From Thermodesulfobacterium sp. (GTDB lineage: Bacteria; Desulfobacterota; Thermodesulfobacteria; Thermodesulfobacteriales; Thermodesulfobacteriaceae): a stretch of DNA of 64,000 nucleotides. The stretch lies in NCBI GenBank assembly GCA_017656385.1, contig JACDNX010000004.1, forward strand, positions 124,001-188,000. The letters are read 5' to 3'. Made by a program: the position numbers and the translations under genes. The notes beneath the pieces were generated by a model, which searched no databases, was not told the origin of the DNA, and worked only from the letters and a program-made list of their open reading frames with translations. This document shows positions 9,299 to 16,091 of the stretch, piece by piece (within the stretch, counting starts at the first letter, position 1; the number at the start of each line of letters is the position of its first letter).

Positions 9299-9433
9299 AT
9301 GAAAAAATTTATTATTTTTCTATGGATTCTTATGTTTATTGGCTTTTTCTTAGGAATAATGTTAGGTGGAAATGACTTTTTAAAAGAAAGAGCTTCAATC
9401 ATTTGCCTTTCCTGTATGGGATTAGAGGAATGA
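9299..9433 (+). CDS. Small membrane peptide with CxxC motif (CD1871A-like)
   Basis: This 44-residue ORF starts on an ATG directly after the glmM stop and ends in a TGA that overlaps the ATG of the next gene. One hydrophobic membrane helix (residues 4-24) is followed by a short charged stretch and the tail ASIICLSCMGLEE. The C-terminal I-C-L-x-C-x-G motif resembles the CD1871A-type CXXC small proteins found beside NapH/CcoG-like ferredoxin membrane proteins. That is exactly its position here. The family link is from memory of the motif; function is unknown, and an electron-transfer or assembly role with its neighbour is only inference. Confidence 0.7.
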   Translation: MKKFIIFLWILMFIGFFLGIMLGGNDFLKERASIICLSCMGLEE

Positions 9434-10302
9434 AAAGAAGATGGTTTCAACTGGTTTCTACCTTTATCCACAACGGCTATCCTGGTTTCTTAATAACTAA
9501 TAATATTTATACAGGCTTTTTAAAAAATTTTTGTGGTCCTGGACTAAACTGCCATTCCTGTCCTGCAAGTCTTTTTACCTGTCCCCTGGGAATTTTACAA
9601 AATTTTTTCATATCTATAAGACTCCTTCCCTGGCAGGTTCTAATTGGTTCTTTTTTTTATATTCTTAGTTTTCTTCTGCTTTTTGGTCTCCTTCTTGGAA
9701 GATTTATATGTGGATGGTTATGTCCTTTTGGATTTTTTCAGGATCTTATATACAAAATACCTTTTTTTAAAAAACAAATACATATTCCCTCACAAATCCG
9801 ATTTTATCTAAAATCTCTTTTTCTTATATTTTTCGTAATTGTTCTGCCTCTTTCTATAGTAAATGAATTTGGCTACGGAATTCTGTGGTTCTGCAAGTAT
9901 ATATGTCCAGCAGGAACCCTTGAGGCTGGATACTTTAATCTCTTAATTAAACCATCCCTTCTTTATCTCATAGGCCTGGTATTTTATTTAAAAACTCTTA
10001 TCCTTTTATTTCTTATAATTTTATGCCTTATAGACCTGAGATTTTTTTGCAAAAATATCTGCCCTCTCGGGCTTATATATGGAACATTTAACAAAATAGG
10101 ACTTTTAAGGCTTTCTTTTAGTCAAAACAATTGCAATTCGTGTAAAATTTGCGAAAAGGTATGTCCATCTAATCTTTCTATTCCTGAAGAAATAAATTCT
10201 ATAGAATGTATAAGGTGTTTAAATTGCCTTAAAATTTGTCCTACCAAAGCTATAAAATTAGAAATGCGTAAGCCATATGAAGTATCCGATTGTAAAGCTT
10301 AA
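9430..10302 (+). CDS. NapH/CcoG-like 4Fe-4S membrane protein
   Basis: This is a polytopic membrane protein with repeated cysteine motifs and a C-terminal double ferredoxin. After about four or five membrane helices with CKYICPAGT and CKNICPLG at their ends, the tail has CNSCKICEKVCPSN and CIRCLNCLKICP, each able to hold a [4Fe-4S] cluster. The layout matches NapH-type quinol-to-redox-partner modules or CcoG-like proteins. The ATG at 9430 (MKRRWFQL) overlaps the preceding stop as ATGA and suits the family N-terminus. A TTG at 9403 would add nine residues. Its electron partner is not evident; no nitrate or nitrous oxide reductase genes are nearby. Confidence 0.8.
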   Translation: MKRRWFQLVSTFIHNGYPGFLITNNIYTGFLKNFCGPGLNCHSCPASLFTCPLGILQNFFISIRLLPWQVLIGSFFYILSFLLLFGLLLGRFICGWLCPFGFFQDLIYKIPFFKKQIHIPSQIRFYLKSLFLIFFVIVLPLSIVNEFGYGILWFCKYICPAGTLEAGYFNLLIKPSLLYLIGLVFYLKTLILLFLIILCLIDLRFFCKNICPLGLIYGTFNKIGLLRLSFSQNNCNSCKICEKVCPSNLSIPEEINSIECIRCLNCLKICPTKAIKLEMRKPYEVSDCKA

Positions 10303-11449
10303 TAAAAAAGGAGTAAAAAACTATCTGGAAAATCGTTTATGGTTTTCTTTTCAGGAAATTTCTCAGTTTGAAAAAATAAAAAATCAGATTAAACCAGGTT
10401 CTATAGTTAATATACTTTCTGAAGACAATTTTTTCTTGGGATGTGGATACTTTAATCCCAAGAGCTATTATTCATTAAAGCTCCTCACTAAAAAAAATGT
10501 AATTATTGACAAAAACTTCTTTTTAAAAAGATTTTCTGAAGCTTTAAAACTAAGAAGGTCTATCTATCCTCACGAATCCTGTTTCAGACTCATTTTTTCT
10601 GAAGGAGATTTTCTATCAGGACTTATTATAGATATTTACGAAAAAATAGCTGTAGTTCAGATACATACTTCGGGAATGGAAAATTTAAAAAACTTTATAA
10701 TTGATGCCCTGAAAAATCTTTTGAATCCTCAAGCCATTGTTTTGAAAAATGATTTTTCTAAAAGAAAGGAAGAAGAACTTGAGCTTTACACAGAAATTGC
10801 TTATGGAAAAACAGAAGAAGTAATTTTGGTTGAAATGGATGAAATAAAGTTTCTTGTGCCTCTCTTAAAAGGGCAAAAAACCGGGTTCTTTTTAGATCAG
10901 AGAGAGAATAGAAGATTTTTAAAAAATTTAGTTAAGGACTGTATAATCTTAGATGGATTTTCCTATACAGGAGCTTTTTCATTCTATGCTTTGAAAGGAG
11001 GAGCTAAAAAGGCTTTCCTTGTTGATAGATCTGATTTTGCCTTAAATTTAGCTGAAGAAATAGCTAAAATTAATGGCTGGAAAGATAAAATAATAACTAT
11101 ACAGGGTGATGTTTCAAAAATTCTTAAAAATCCTCCTGAGACAGACATTATTATTCTTGATCCTCCAGCTTTTATAAAAAGTAGTAAAGATATAAAAGCT
11201 GGAGAAAAGAAATACGAAAATCTTTATTTTTCGGGAGTTAAAGCTTTGAAAAGAGGTTTTTATTTTGCTTTTTCCTGCTCTTATTTTTTAAAAATTGAAA
11301 AAATGAAAAATATACTTAAAAATAGTTTAAAAAAGCTAAACAAAGAAGGGACCATAATTTTTAATGGATTTCAAGCTCCTGATCATCCGGTAAACCCTTT
11401 TGTTGAAGAAACTTTTTATTTAAAAGGTTTAGGTATTTATATAAGATGA
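10277..11449 (+). CDS. Class I rRNA large-subunit methyltransferase, RlmI-like
   Basis: This 390-residue protein has an N-terminal PUA-like RNA-binding region (GSIVNILSEDNFFLGCGYFN) and a C-terminal Rossmann SAM domain. The methyltransferase motifs include LDGFSYTGAFSFYA, LVDRSDFALNLAEEIAKING and the catalytic DPPAFIKS, with the Cys of FSCSY near the end. This is the RlmI/RlmK-type m5C methyltransferase layout acting on 23S rRNA. The substrate base is inferred from family. It overlaps the preceding gene by 26 bases and the following one by 4 bases. Confidence 0.88.
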   Translation: MKYPIVKLNKKGVKNYLENRLWFSFQEISQFEKIKNQIKPGSIVNILSEDNFFLGCGYFNPKSYYSLKLLTKKNVIIDKNFFLKRFSEALKLRRSIYPHESCFRLIFSEGDFLSGLIIDIYEKIAVVQIHTSGMENLKNFIIDALKNLLNPQAIVLKNDFSKRKEEELELYTEIAYGKTEEVILVEMDEIKFLVPLLKGQKTGFFLDQRENRRFLKNLVKDCIILDGFSYTGAFSFYALKGGAKKAFLVDRSDFALNLAEEIAKINGWKDKIITIQGDVSKILKNPPETDIIILDPPAFIKSSKDIKAGEKKYENLYFSGVKALKRGFYFAFSCSYFLKIEKMKNILKNSLKKLNKEGTIIFNGFQAPDHPVNPFVEETFYLKGLGIYIR

Positions 11450-12540
11450 TTTGTAAAGTATGCCAAAAGGAGAAACCTGTTATTTCTAAAATTTTAGAGG
11501 TTTGTTCTGAATGTATAAGAAATTCTCCAGAAAAAACAAAACCTTTTATAGAAAAAGCACATCAAGAAAGTAGAAAGCCCTTTAATCTTCCTCCTTTTCC
11601 TCCTTCTGCAAAAGAGGGTATAAAATGTAAAATTTGCGCTAATGAGTGTAAAATCTCTGAAAATGAGCTCGGTTTTTGTGGTTTAAGAAAAAACATAAAA
11701 GGGAGTCTCTTAGGCCCAACTTATAAAGAAGCTAAGGTTTCCTGGTATCTTGATCCTTTACCAACAAACTGCGTAGCAGACTGGGTATGTCCTGCTGGAA
11801 CAGGATGTGGCTATCCTGAATATGCTTATAAACCCGGGGCTGAACATGGATATTACAATCTGGCAGTATTTTTTCATGCCTGCAGTCTAAATTGCCTTTT
11901 CTGTCAAAACTGGCATTTTAGAGAACTGACTTTAAAACCTGAAACAAGATCTATAGAGGAATTTTTAGGTGCTTTAACATCAAAGGTTTCCTGCATTTGC
12001 TATTTTGGAGGAGATCCTTCTCCACAACTTCCCTTTGCTATCAAAGCTTCAGAAAAAGCTTTAAAAAATAAAAAAAACAAAATCCTTAGAATTTGTTGGG
12101 AAACTAATGGCTTAATGAATAAAAATATGCTTAAAAAAGTTATTGAACTTTCACTTAGTTCAGGTGGTTGTATAAAATTTGACCTAAAAGCATGGAACGA
12201 AAACTTACACATAGCCTTAACAGGAGTTTCTAACAGAAAAATTTTAGAAAATTTTTCTTTTGTTTCCCAGTATATAAAGGAAAGACCAAAGGTACCTTTA
12301 TTAATTGCAAGTACTTTAATTGTTCCTGGTTATATAGACGAAAAAGAAGTAAAAGATATTGCTGAATTTATAGCTGATTTAAACCCAGAAATTCCCTATA
12401 GACTGCTTGCTTTTTATCCTCACTTTTTTATGAAAGACCTGCCCTTAACCTCTAAAGAACTGGCTTACCGATGTTATGAAGTGGCTAAAAAAGCTGGCTT
12501 AAAAAGGGTATCTATAGGAAATATTCATCTGTTAAGTTAA
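11446..12540 (+). CDS. Radical SAM protein, PflA-like
   Basis: The radical SAM cluster motif CX3CX2C is present as Cys146, Cys150 and Cys153 (ACSLNCLFCQNW). Before it lie cysteine pairs at 3/6, 20/23, 61/64 and 68/78 that could bind zinc or a second cluster, and another group at 115/121. The Q-N-W after the cluster motif and the GGDPSPQ glycine motif resemble the pyruvate-formate-lyase-activating-like family found in many anaerobes. No glycyl radical enzyme is nearby, so the substrate is unknown. Its stop TAA shares TTAA (12537-12540) with the stop of the convergent J-domain gene. Confidence 0.82.
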   Translation: MICKVCQKEKPVISKILEVCSECIRNSPEKTKPFIEKAHQESRKPFNLPPFPPSAKEGIKCKICANECKISENELGFCGLRKNIKGSLLGPTYKEAKVSWYLDPLPTNCVADWVCPAGTGCGYPEYAYKPGAEHGYYNLAVFFHACSLNCLFCQNWHFRELTLKPETRSIEEFLGALTSKVSCICYFGGDPSPQLPFAIKASEKALKNKKNKILRICWETNGLMNKNMLKKVIELSLSSGGCIKFDLKAWNENLHIALTGVSNRKILENFSFVSQYIKERPKVPLLIASTLIVPGYIDEKEVKDIAEFIADLNPEIPYRLLAFYPHFFMKDLPLTSKELAYRCYEVAKKAGLKRVSIGNIHLLS

Positions 12541-13424
12541 AATTCAACAATTCCGCCACCTAAACTTTTTAACTTCCTTGCCTTTTCCTCAAAATTAATA
12601 ACTTTGTTTTTAAAAATATTTAGAACTTCATCTTCTCCTATTTCCTTGCACTCTATTACTACTCCTTCAAGAATTATTTTTTGAAAATTTTCAGGAGAAT
12701 AAAAAAACACATAAGAATTGATTTTAATTTCAGGTTCTAAATAAATAAGACATTCCTTAATAAATACTTCCTTAGAAATAAAGTTCTTAAATTTCTGATT
12801 TTCCTCCTTAGATTCTCTTTCCAATAAAAACCAAGGCTCCAGATATTCTCTTTTGATACAACCAATATATTTGTAGTTCAGAAATTTTCTATAATATTTT
12901 TCATAACCTGTTCTTTTTAAGACATATTTTTTTGTTATTATGAGATCTTTAAAGAACATTTGTTTTTTTGCATTTCTTAATCCTGAAAAATTCATATAGG
13001 TAACCATATCAAAAAGTCTCAGTTTTAATCCTTTATGTCTTTCAAAAGAATTGTTTAAATAAACGAATCCATTTTCCAGATATTGCCAAAGTTTTTCTTT
13101 TAGAAGTTCATTATAAAAACTCAGCTTTCTATTTTGGACTCTTAACTCTTCCAGCTCTGTTCTCAGGGTTCTTCTTGAAAGTCTTTTTATATACTTATTC
13201 CGATAAGACCTAAAACTTTCTGGATTTTTTTCCAAATTGATTTTTTCAAAAGCAAGATTTATTTCTAAAGCTTTTTTTGAGTCTCCCCCTCTGTCTGGGT
13301 GATAGGTAAATTGAAAAATCTTATATATGGCTTTTATCAGTTTAAACAAAATCTCTTCGTCAAGCTCTTTAACAATTTGAGGAGACAGTCCAAAAATTTC
13401 AAAAGGGTTCTTTTTTTCTCTCAT
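12537..13424 (-). CDS. J-domain (DnaJ-like) protein
   Basis: The N-terminal 70 residues form a J domain: FEIFGLSPQIVKELDEE, a long helix II, then the HPD motif at His42 in YHPDRGGDSKKALEIN. J domains stimulate DnaK ATPase and deliver substrates. The remaining 225 residues are unlike DnaJ or CbpA: no Gly/Phe region, no zinc fingers, no recognisable C-terminal peptide-binding domains, and mostly basic helical sequence. It is the last gene of a three-gene minus-strand unit with the nucleoside phosphorylase (2-base gap) and the SfsA fusion. The client is unknown. Confidence 0.75.
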   Translation of the reverse strand: MREKKNPFEIFGLSPQIVKELDEEILFKLIKAIYKIFQFTYHPDRGGDSKKALEINLAFEKINLEKNPESFRSYRNKYIKRLSRRTLRTELEELRVQNRKLSFYNELLKEKLWQYLENGFVYLNNSFERHKGLKLRLFDMVTYMNFSGLRNAKKQMFFKDLIITKKYVLKRTGYEKYYRKFLNYKYIGCIKREYLEPWFLLERESKEENQKFKNFISKEVFIKECLIYLEPEIKINSYVFFYSPENFQKIILEGVVIECKEIGEDEVLNIFKNKVINFEEKARKLKSLGGGIVEF

Positions 13425-13426
13425 GA

Positions 13427-14110
13427 TTATATTTTATAATCCAAAAAATCTTTTAATACTTCAAAAACTTTTTCTCTCTTAATTTTAATTTCTTCCTCAG
13501 GTTTCTTCCTGGAAAAAATACCCACCTCATCAATTATAAAATGTAAAGCCATTACCTTCATTTGTAAAGAGTGAGCAACTGAAAACAAAGCCGATGTCTC
13601 CATATCAATTGCTTCTACCTTGTTTCTCCATCTATGTAAATGCATTTTTTCTTTTTCAAAAATAAGTGGAGCATCAACAGAAAGAATTTTTCCTCTTTTA
13701 AAAGAAATTCTTTTTGCAATTTCCTTTTCTACTTTTTTAAAAATACTTCTATCAGGATAAAAAACCCTTTTCTTGGGAAAATAAAATCTACTTACACCTT
13801 CTAAAGAGTAAGCTTTTGTTGGCAAAAACAGATCTCCTTTAATTAGTCTGGGATTTACCTTTCCAGCCCACCCTACTCCAATAATTTCTTTTATTCCTAA
13901 GGAGTTCAACACCTCTATAACTATCCCTACAAGAGGAGCTCCTATCAAAGGACCTAAAATAAGAGCTTTTTCGTTATATCTAATTTTTAAATTCAAAAAA
14001 CCTGCCTTTTTATTCATAAAAAACCTGTTCTTGGCATAATTCCATTCAGGCAGGGTAAAAAAAATAACTGCCCTTGAACCTGTTTCAATTTTTAAATCAG
14101 GCAAGAACAT
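13427..14110 (-). CDS. Nucleoside phosphorylase family protein
   Basis: This 227-residue protein belongs to the PNP/UDP/MTAN superfamily. Visible signs are GPLIGAPLVGIVIEVL, the glycine-rich IIGVGWAGKV that builds the phosphate/nucleoside site, and the late motif VEAIDMETSALF, whose Met-Glu binds the ribose. The closing acid in IDEVG is also family-like. The substrate (uridine, purine or an adenosyl derivative) cannot be decided from sequence. It sits 19 bases after the SfsA-fusion gene and 2 bases before the J-domain gene. Confidence 0.8.
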   Translation of the reverse strand: MFLPDLKIETGSRAVIFFTLPEWNYAKNRFFMNKKAGFLNLKIRYNEKALILGPLIGAPLVGIVIEVLNSLGIKEIIGVGWAGKVNPRLIKGDLFLPTKAYSLEGVSRFYFPKKRVFYPDRSIFKKVEKEIAKRISFKRGKILSVDAPLIFEKEKMHLHRWRNKVEAIDMETSALFSVAHSLQMKVMALHFIIDEVGIFSRKKPEEEIKIKREKVFEVLKDFLDYKI

Positions 14111-14129
14111 TATGCCTTTTTATCCCCTT

Positions 14130-15284
14130 TTAATCTATATTAATTTTATTTATTCTGTATTCTATAATCAGCTTTTGAAAATCTCTTTTATTAAGTGGAT
14201 TTTCAGAAAAATAAAAAAGATGAGACCCACATCTACAATCAGAAGCTCCAAAACCAGAAATTATCTCGTCAGAAATTAAAGAGAGTGCTTTTGCAATTTC
14301 ACACTCCAATTTATTAGAAATTCTTATAGGAATAGCCTTAAGACTATGTCCTTTTGGAACTAAATAATCTATATGCCATCTTGTTTTTTTATTCTTTCTA
14401 AAATGTCTATTAATCCTTTTGGTTAAATTTTTCATAGCCGAACCCACATATACATAAAATCCGTTCTCAAAAACTTTTTCTCCCAGACTTCCAATTTTTA
14501 TCTTTTCTCTACTTTTAAGCTCAAAAACTAAAAGATATATTCCTTTATCTTCTATTTTTTCAAGAATTCTAAAAGGTATTTGAAGTTTTTTTATTTCTTC
14601 CACAAAAGTAAAAGTCTTGTCCCACTTAATGGCAACTGCTTTTACTTCTATACTATCTCTTTTTTCAAGTAGGGCTTTAGAAAATTGATAATCAATGTGA
14701 TAAGCAGGAAGAAAATAATTTATTTCTGGATTCATCACTACAAAGAGAACCCCTCCCCTTAGACCCTCTTTTTGAAGTTCTGCAAGTTCCAAAATATGTC
14801 TGGTTCCTCTTTTAGTTTCTGCATCAGGAAACATTGCTATTTCCTTACCAAAAAGTGTGCAGGTTTTAACCTCAAGCACCATTTTTTCTGAGGTATACTT
14901 ATTTCCCAACAAGAAATCAAATCTTGAAGAATTTAATTTAACCTTCTCTTTTAAAATCTTATAATCTTTCCAGAATTCAAACTTACCTTCTGCCACAAGT
15001 TTTTTTATTATCTTATTAGTTAAGTGAGTGTGAAGCAAAACATGGTGAGATCCATTTTTACAGGCTAAAACAGTATAGGGGAATTTAGAGGCTTTCTTGT
15101 TTTTAAAAAGTAAAAGTTCTTTCCCAGGTAGTAAAAGTTCCCAAAGTCTTCCTGGATTAGGTAAATAAGCAAATATTTCCTCATTTTCTATTCTTGCTTT
15201 AACTACAAATCGGTTAATTCTTTCTAAAAAAGTAGCTTTTATCTTTTTAAATTTAAAAGGATATTCAAGGACCATATTATCCAT
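14130..15284 (-). CDS. sfsA: SfsA nuclease fused to a GIY-YIG (DUF123) domain
   Basis: Residues 1-235 match SfsA: FLERINRFVVKARIE, LPNPGRLWELLLPG and the nuclease core RFDFLL (Asp123), LEVKTCTL (about 137-144) and FPDAETKRGTRH. Residues 248-357 form a second domain starting GIYLLVFEL, with GFYVYVGSAMKNLTKRINRH and a Cys/His end (ASDCRCGSHLFYF), the DUF123 type of GIY-YIG domain. SfsA was first named for sugar fermentation stimulation and is now regarded as a DNA/RNA nuclease. Ordinary SfsA is about 230 residues; this copy is 384 because of the fusion. GAGG four bases upstream supports the first ATG. It heads the three-gene unit running to 12537. Confidence 0.87.
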   Translation of the reverse strand: MDNMVLEYPFKFKKIKATFLERINRFVVKARIENEEIFAYLPNPGRLWELLLPGKELLLFKNKKASKFPYTVLACKNGSHHVLLHTHLTNKIIKKLVAEGKFEFWKDYKILKEKVKLNSSRFDFLLGNKYTSEKMVLEVKTCTLFGKEIAMFPDAETKRGTRHILELAELQKEGLRGGVLFVVMNPEINYFLPAYHIDYQFSKALLEKRDSIEVKAVAIKWDKTFTFVEEIKKLQIPFRILEKIEDKGIYLLVFELKSREKIKIGSLGEKVFENGFYVYVGSAMKNLTKRINRHFRKNKKTRWHIDYLVPKGHSLKAIPIRISNKLECEIAKALSLISDEIISGFGASDCRCGSHLFYFSENPLNKRDFQKLIIEYRINKINID

Positions 15285-15324
15285 TTTACCTCAAAATTGT
15301 AATAAAATTTATAGTTTAATCTGC

Positions 15325-15353
15325 TTTTAATTAGATAAAATATATTTTACAAT
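15325..15353 (+). promoter_or_regulatory. Possible -10 region for the SpoU methyltransferase gene
   Basis: TACAAT (15348-15353) lies 8 bases before the ATG at 15362; the -35 region (TTTTAA, 15325-15330) is weak, and an alternative TAAAAT lies at 15336-15341. There is no Shine-Dalgarno before the ATG. If TACAAT is the -10 box, the mRNA would be leaderless. Confidence 0.3.
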
Positions 15354-15361
15354 TAAGTGCT

Positions 15362-15892
15362 ATGGGTTGTAAAAAGCTGGAAGGAGAGGAAATTTTAAAG
15401 AAATGGAGAAAAATCCGTCCTAAGGAAAGATTTCCCATAGCCGCAATTCTTGATAATATAAGAAGTGCCTATAATGTAGGATCAATTTTCCGAACAGCTG
15501 AATGTGCCTATATTTCTAAGCTTATTCTGTGTGGAATAACACCCTACCCTCCTCATCCCAAAGTAGAAAAAACAGCTCTTGGAACAACAAATCTGATTCC
15601 GTGGAATTATTTTGAAAAAACAGTTGAGGCTATCAAGGTTCTTAAAAAAGAGGGATTTAAAGTTGCGGTTCTTGAAATTACAGAACAAAGTATTCCTATT
15701 CAAAAAATTAAGAACGAAGATTTTCCCTTGGCTTTAGTGATAGGAAATGAGGTTACAGGAGTTAATGAGGAAGTGTTTGCTGAAGCAGACTTAATTATAG
15801 AAATCCCCCTTTATGGGGAAAAAGAATCCCTAAATGTAGCAGTAGCCTTTGGAGTAGCAATATTTAGCTTGCTTGAGAAACTTATTTATTAA
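15362..15892 (+). CDS. SpoU/TrmH-family RNA 2'-O-methyltransferase
   Basis: This 176-residue SPOUT (trefoil-knot) methyltransferase shows the three SpoU motifs: LDNIRSAYNVGSIFRTAE near residues 28-46, LALVIGNEVTGVN near 122-135, and IPLYGEKESLNVAVAFGVA near 145-165. Members methylate a ribose 2'-OH in tRNA or rRNA; which position is modified cannot be told. It lacks the N-terminal substrate-binding domain of the larger rRNA members. It is transcribed divergently from the SfsA fusion and stands alone, with about 200 bases before hflX. Confidence 0.88.
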   Translation: MGCKKLEGEEILKKWRKIRPKERFPIAAILDNIRSAYNVGSIFRTAECAYISKLILCGITPYPPHPKVEKTALGTTNLIPWNYFEKTVEAIKVLKKEGFKVAVLEITEQSIPIQKIKNEDFPLALVIGNEVTGVNEEVFAEADLIIEIPLYGEKESLNVAVAFGVAIFSLLEKLIY

Positions 15893-16091
15893 TTCCAGAA
15901 TTATCAATAAAAAATTTTTCTTAGAAATGTTGATAGTAAGATGCTTCCTCTTATTTTTTGGTCTTAACATTTCTTGTTAATCAATTTTACCATGTGGCCT
16001 TAATTTTAGGGGACACCTCACATAATACCCCTTGCAATAAATAAATATTTCTTTATATTATTTTTAAAAGAACAAAAAATTTAGGAGGTAA
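15893..16091. other. 199-base intergenic region with a palindrome and a G/C-rich patch
   Basis: No gene is visible. The region holds a 17-base inverted repeat TTAACA-N5-TGTTAA at 15964-15980, of a size that a dimeric regulator could bind. It also holds a patch with two runs of four G or C at about 16009-16032 that stands out from the AT-rich flanks, and the hflX promoter. The patch contains AGGGG and CCCCT separated by 15 bases, a weak possible stem. A small RNA or the scar of a small mobile element is possible but unproven. Confidence 0.4.
16032..16059 (+). promoter_or_regulatory. Promoter of hflX
   Basis: TTGCAA (16032-16037), a 16-base spacer and TATATT (16054-16059) form a good sigma70-type promoter. 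It is followed by a short leader with AGGAGG at 16083-16088, four bases before the hflX ATG-containing context. The rpmB promoter has the same two hexamers and spacing. Confidence 0.6.
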
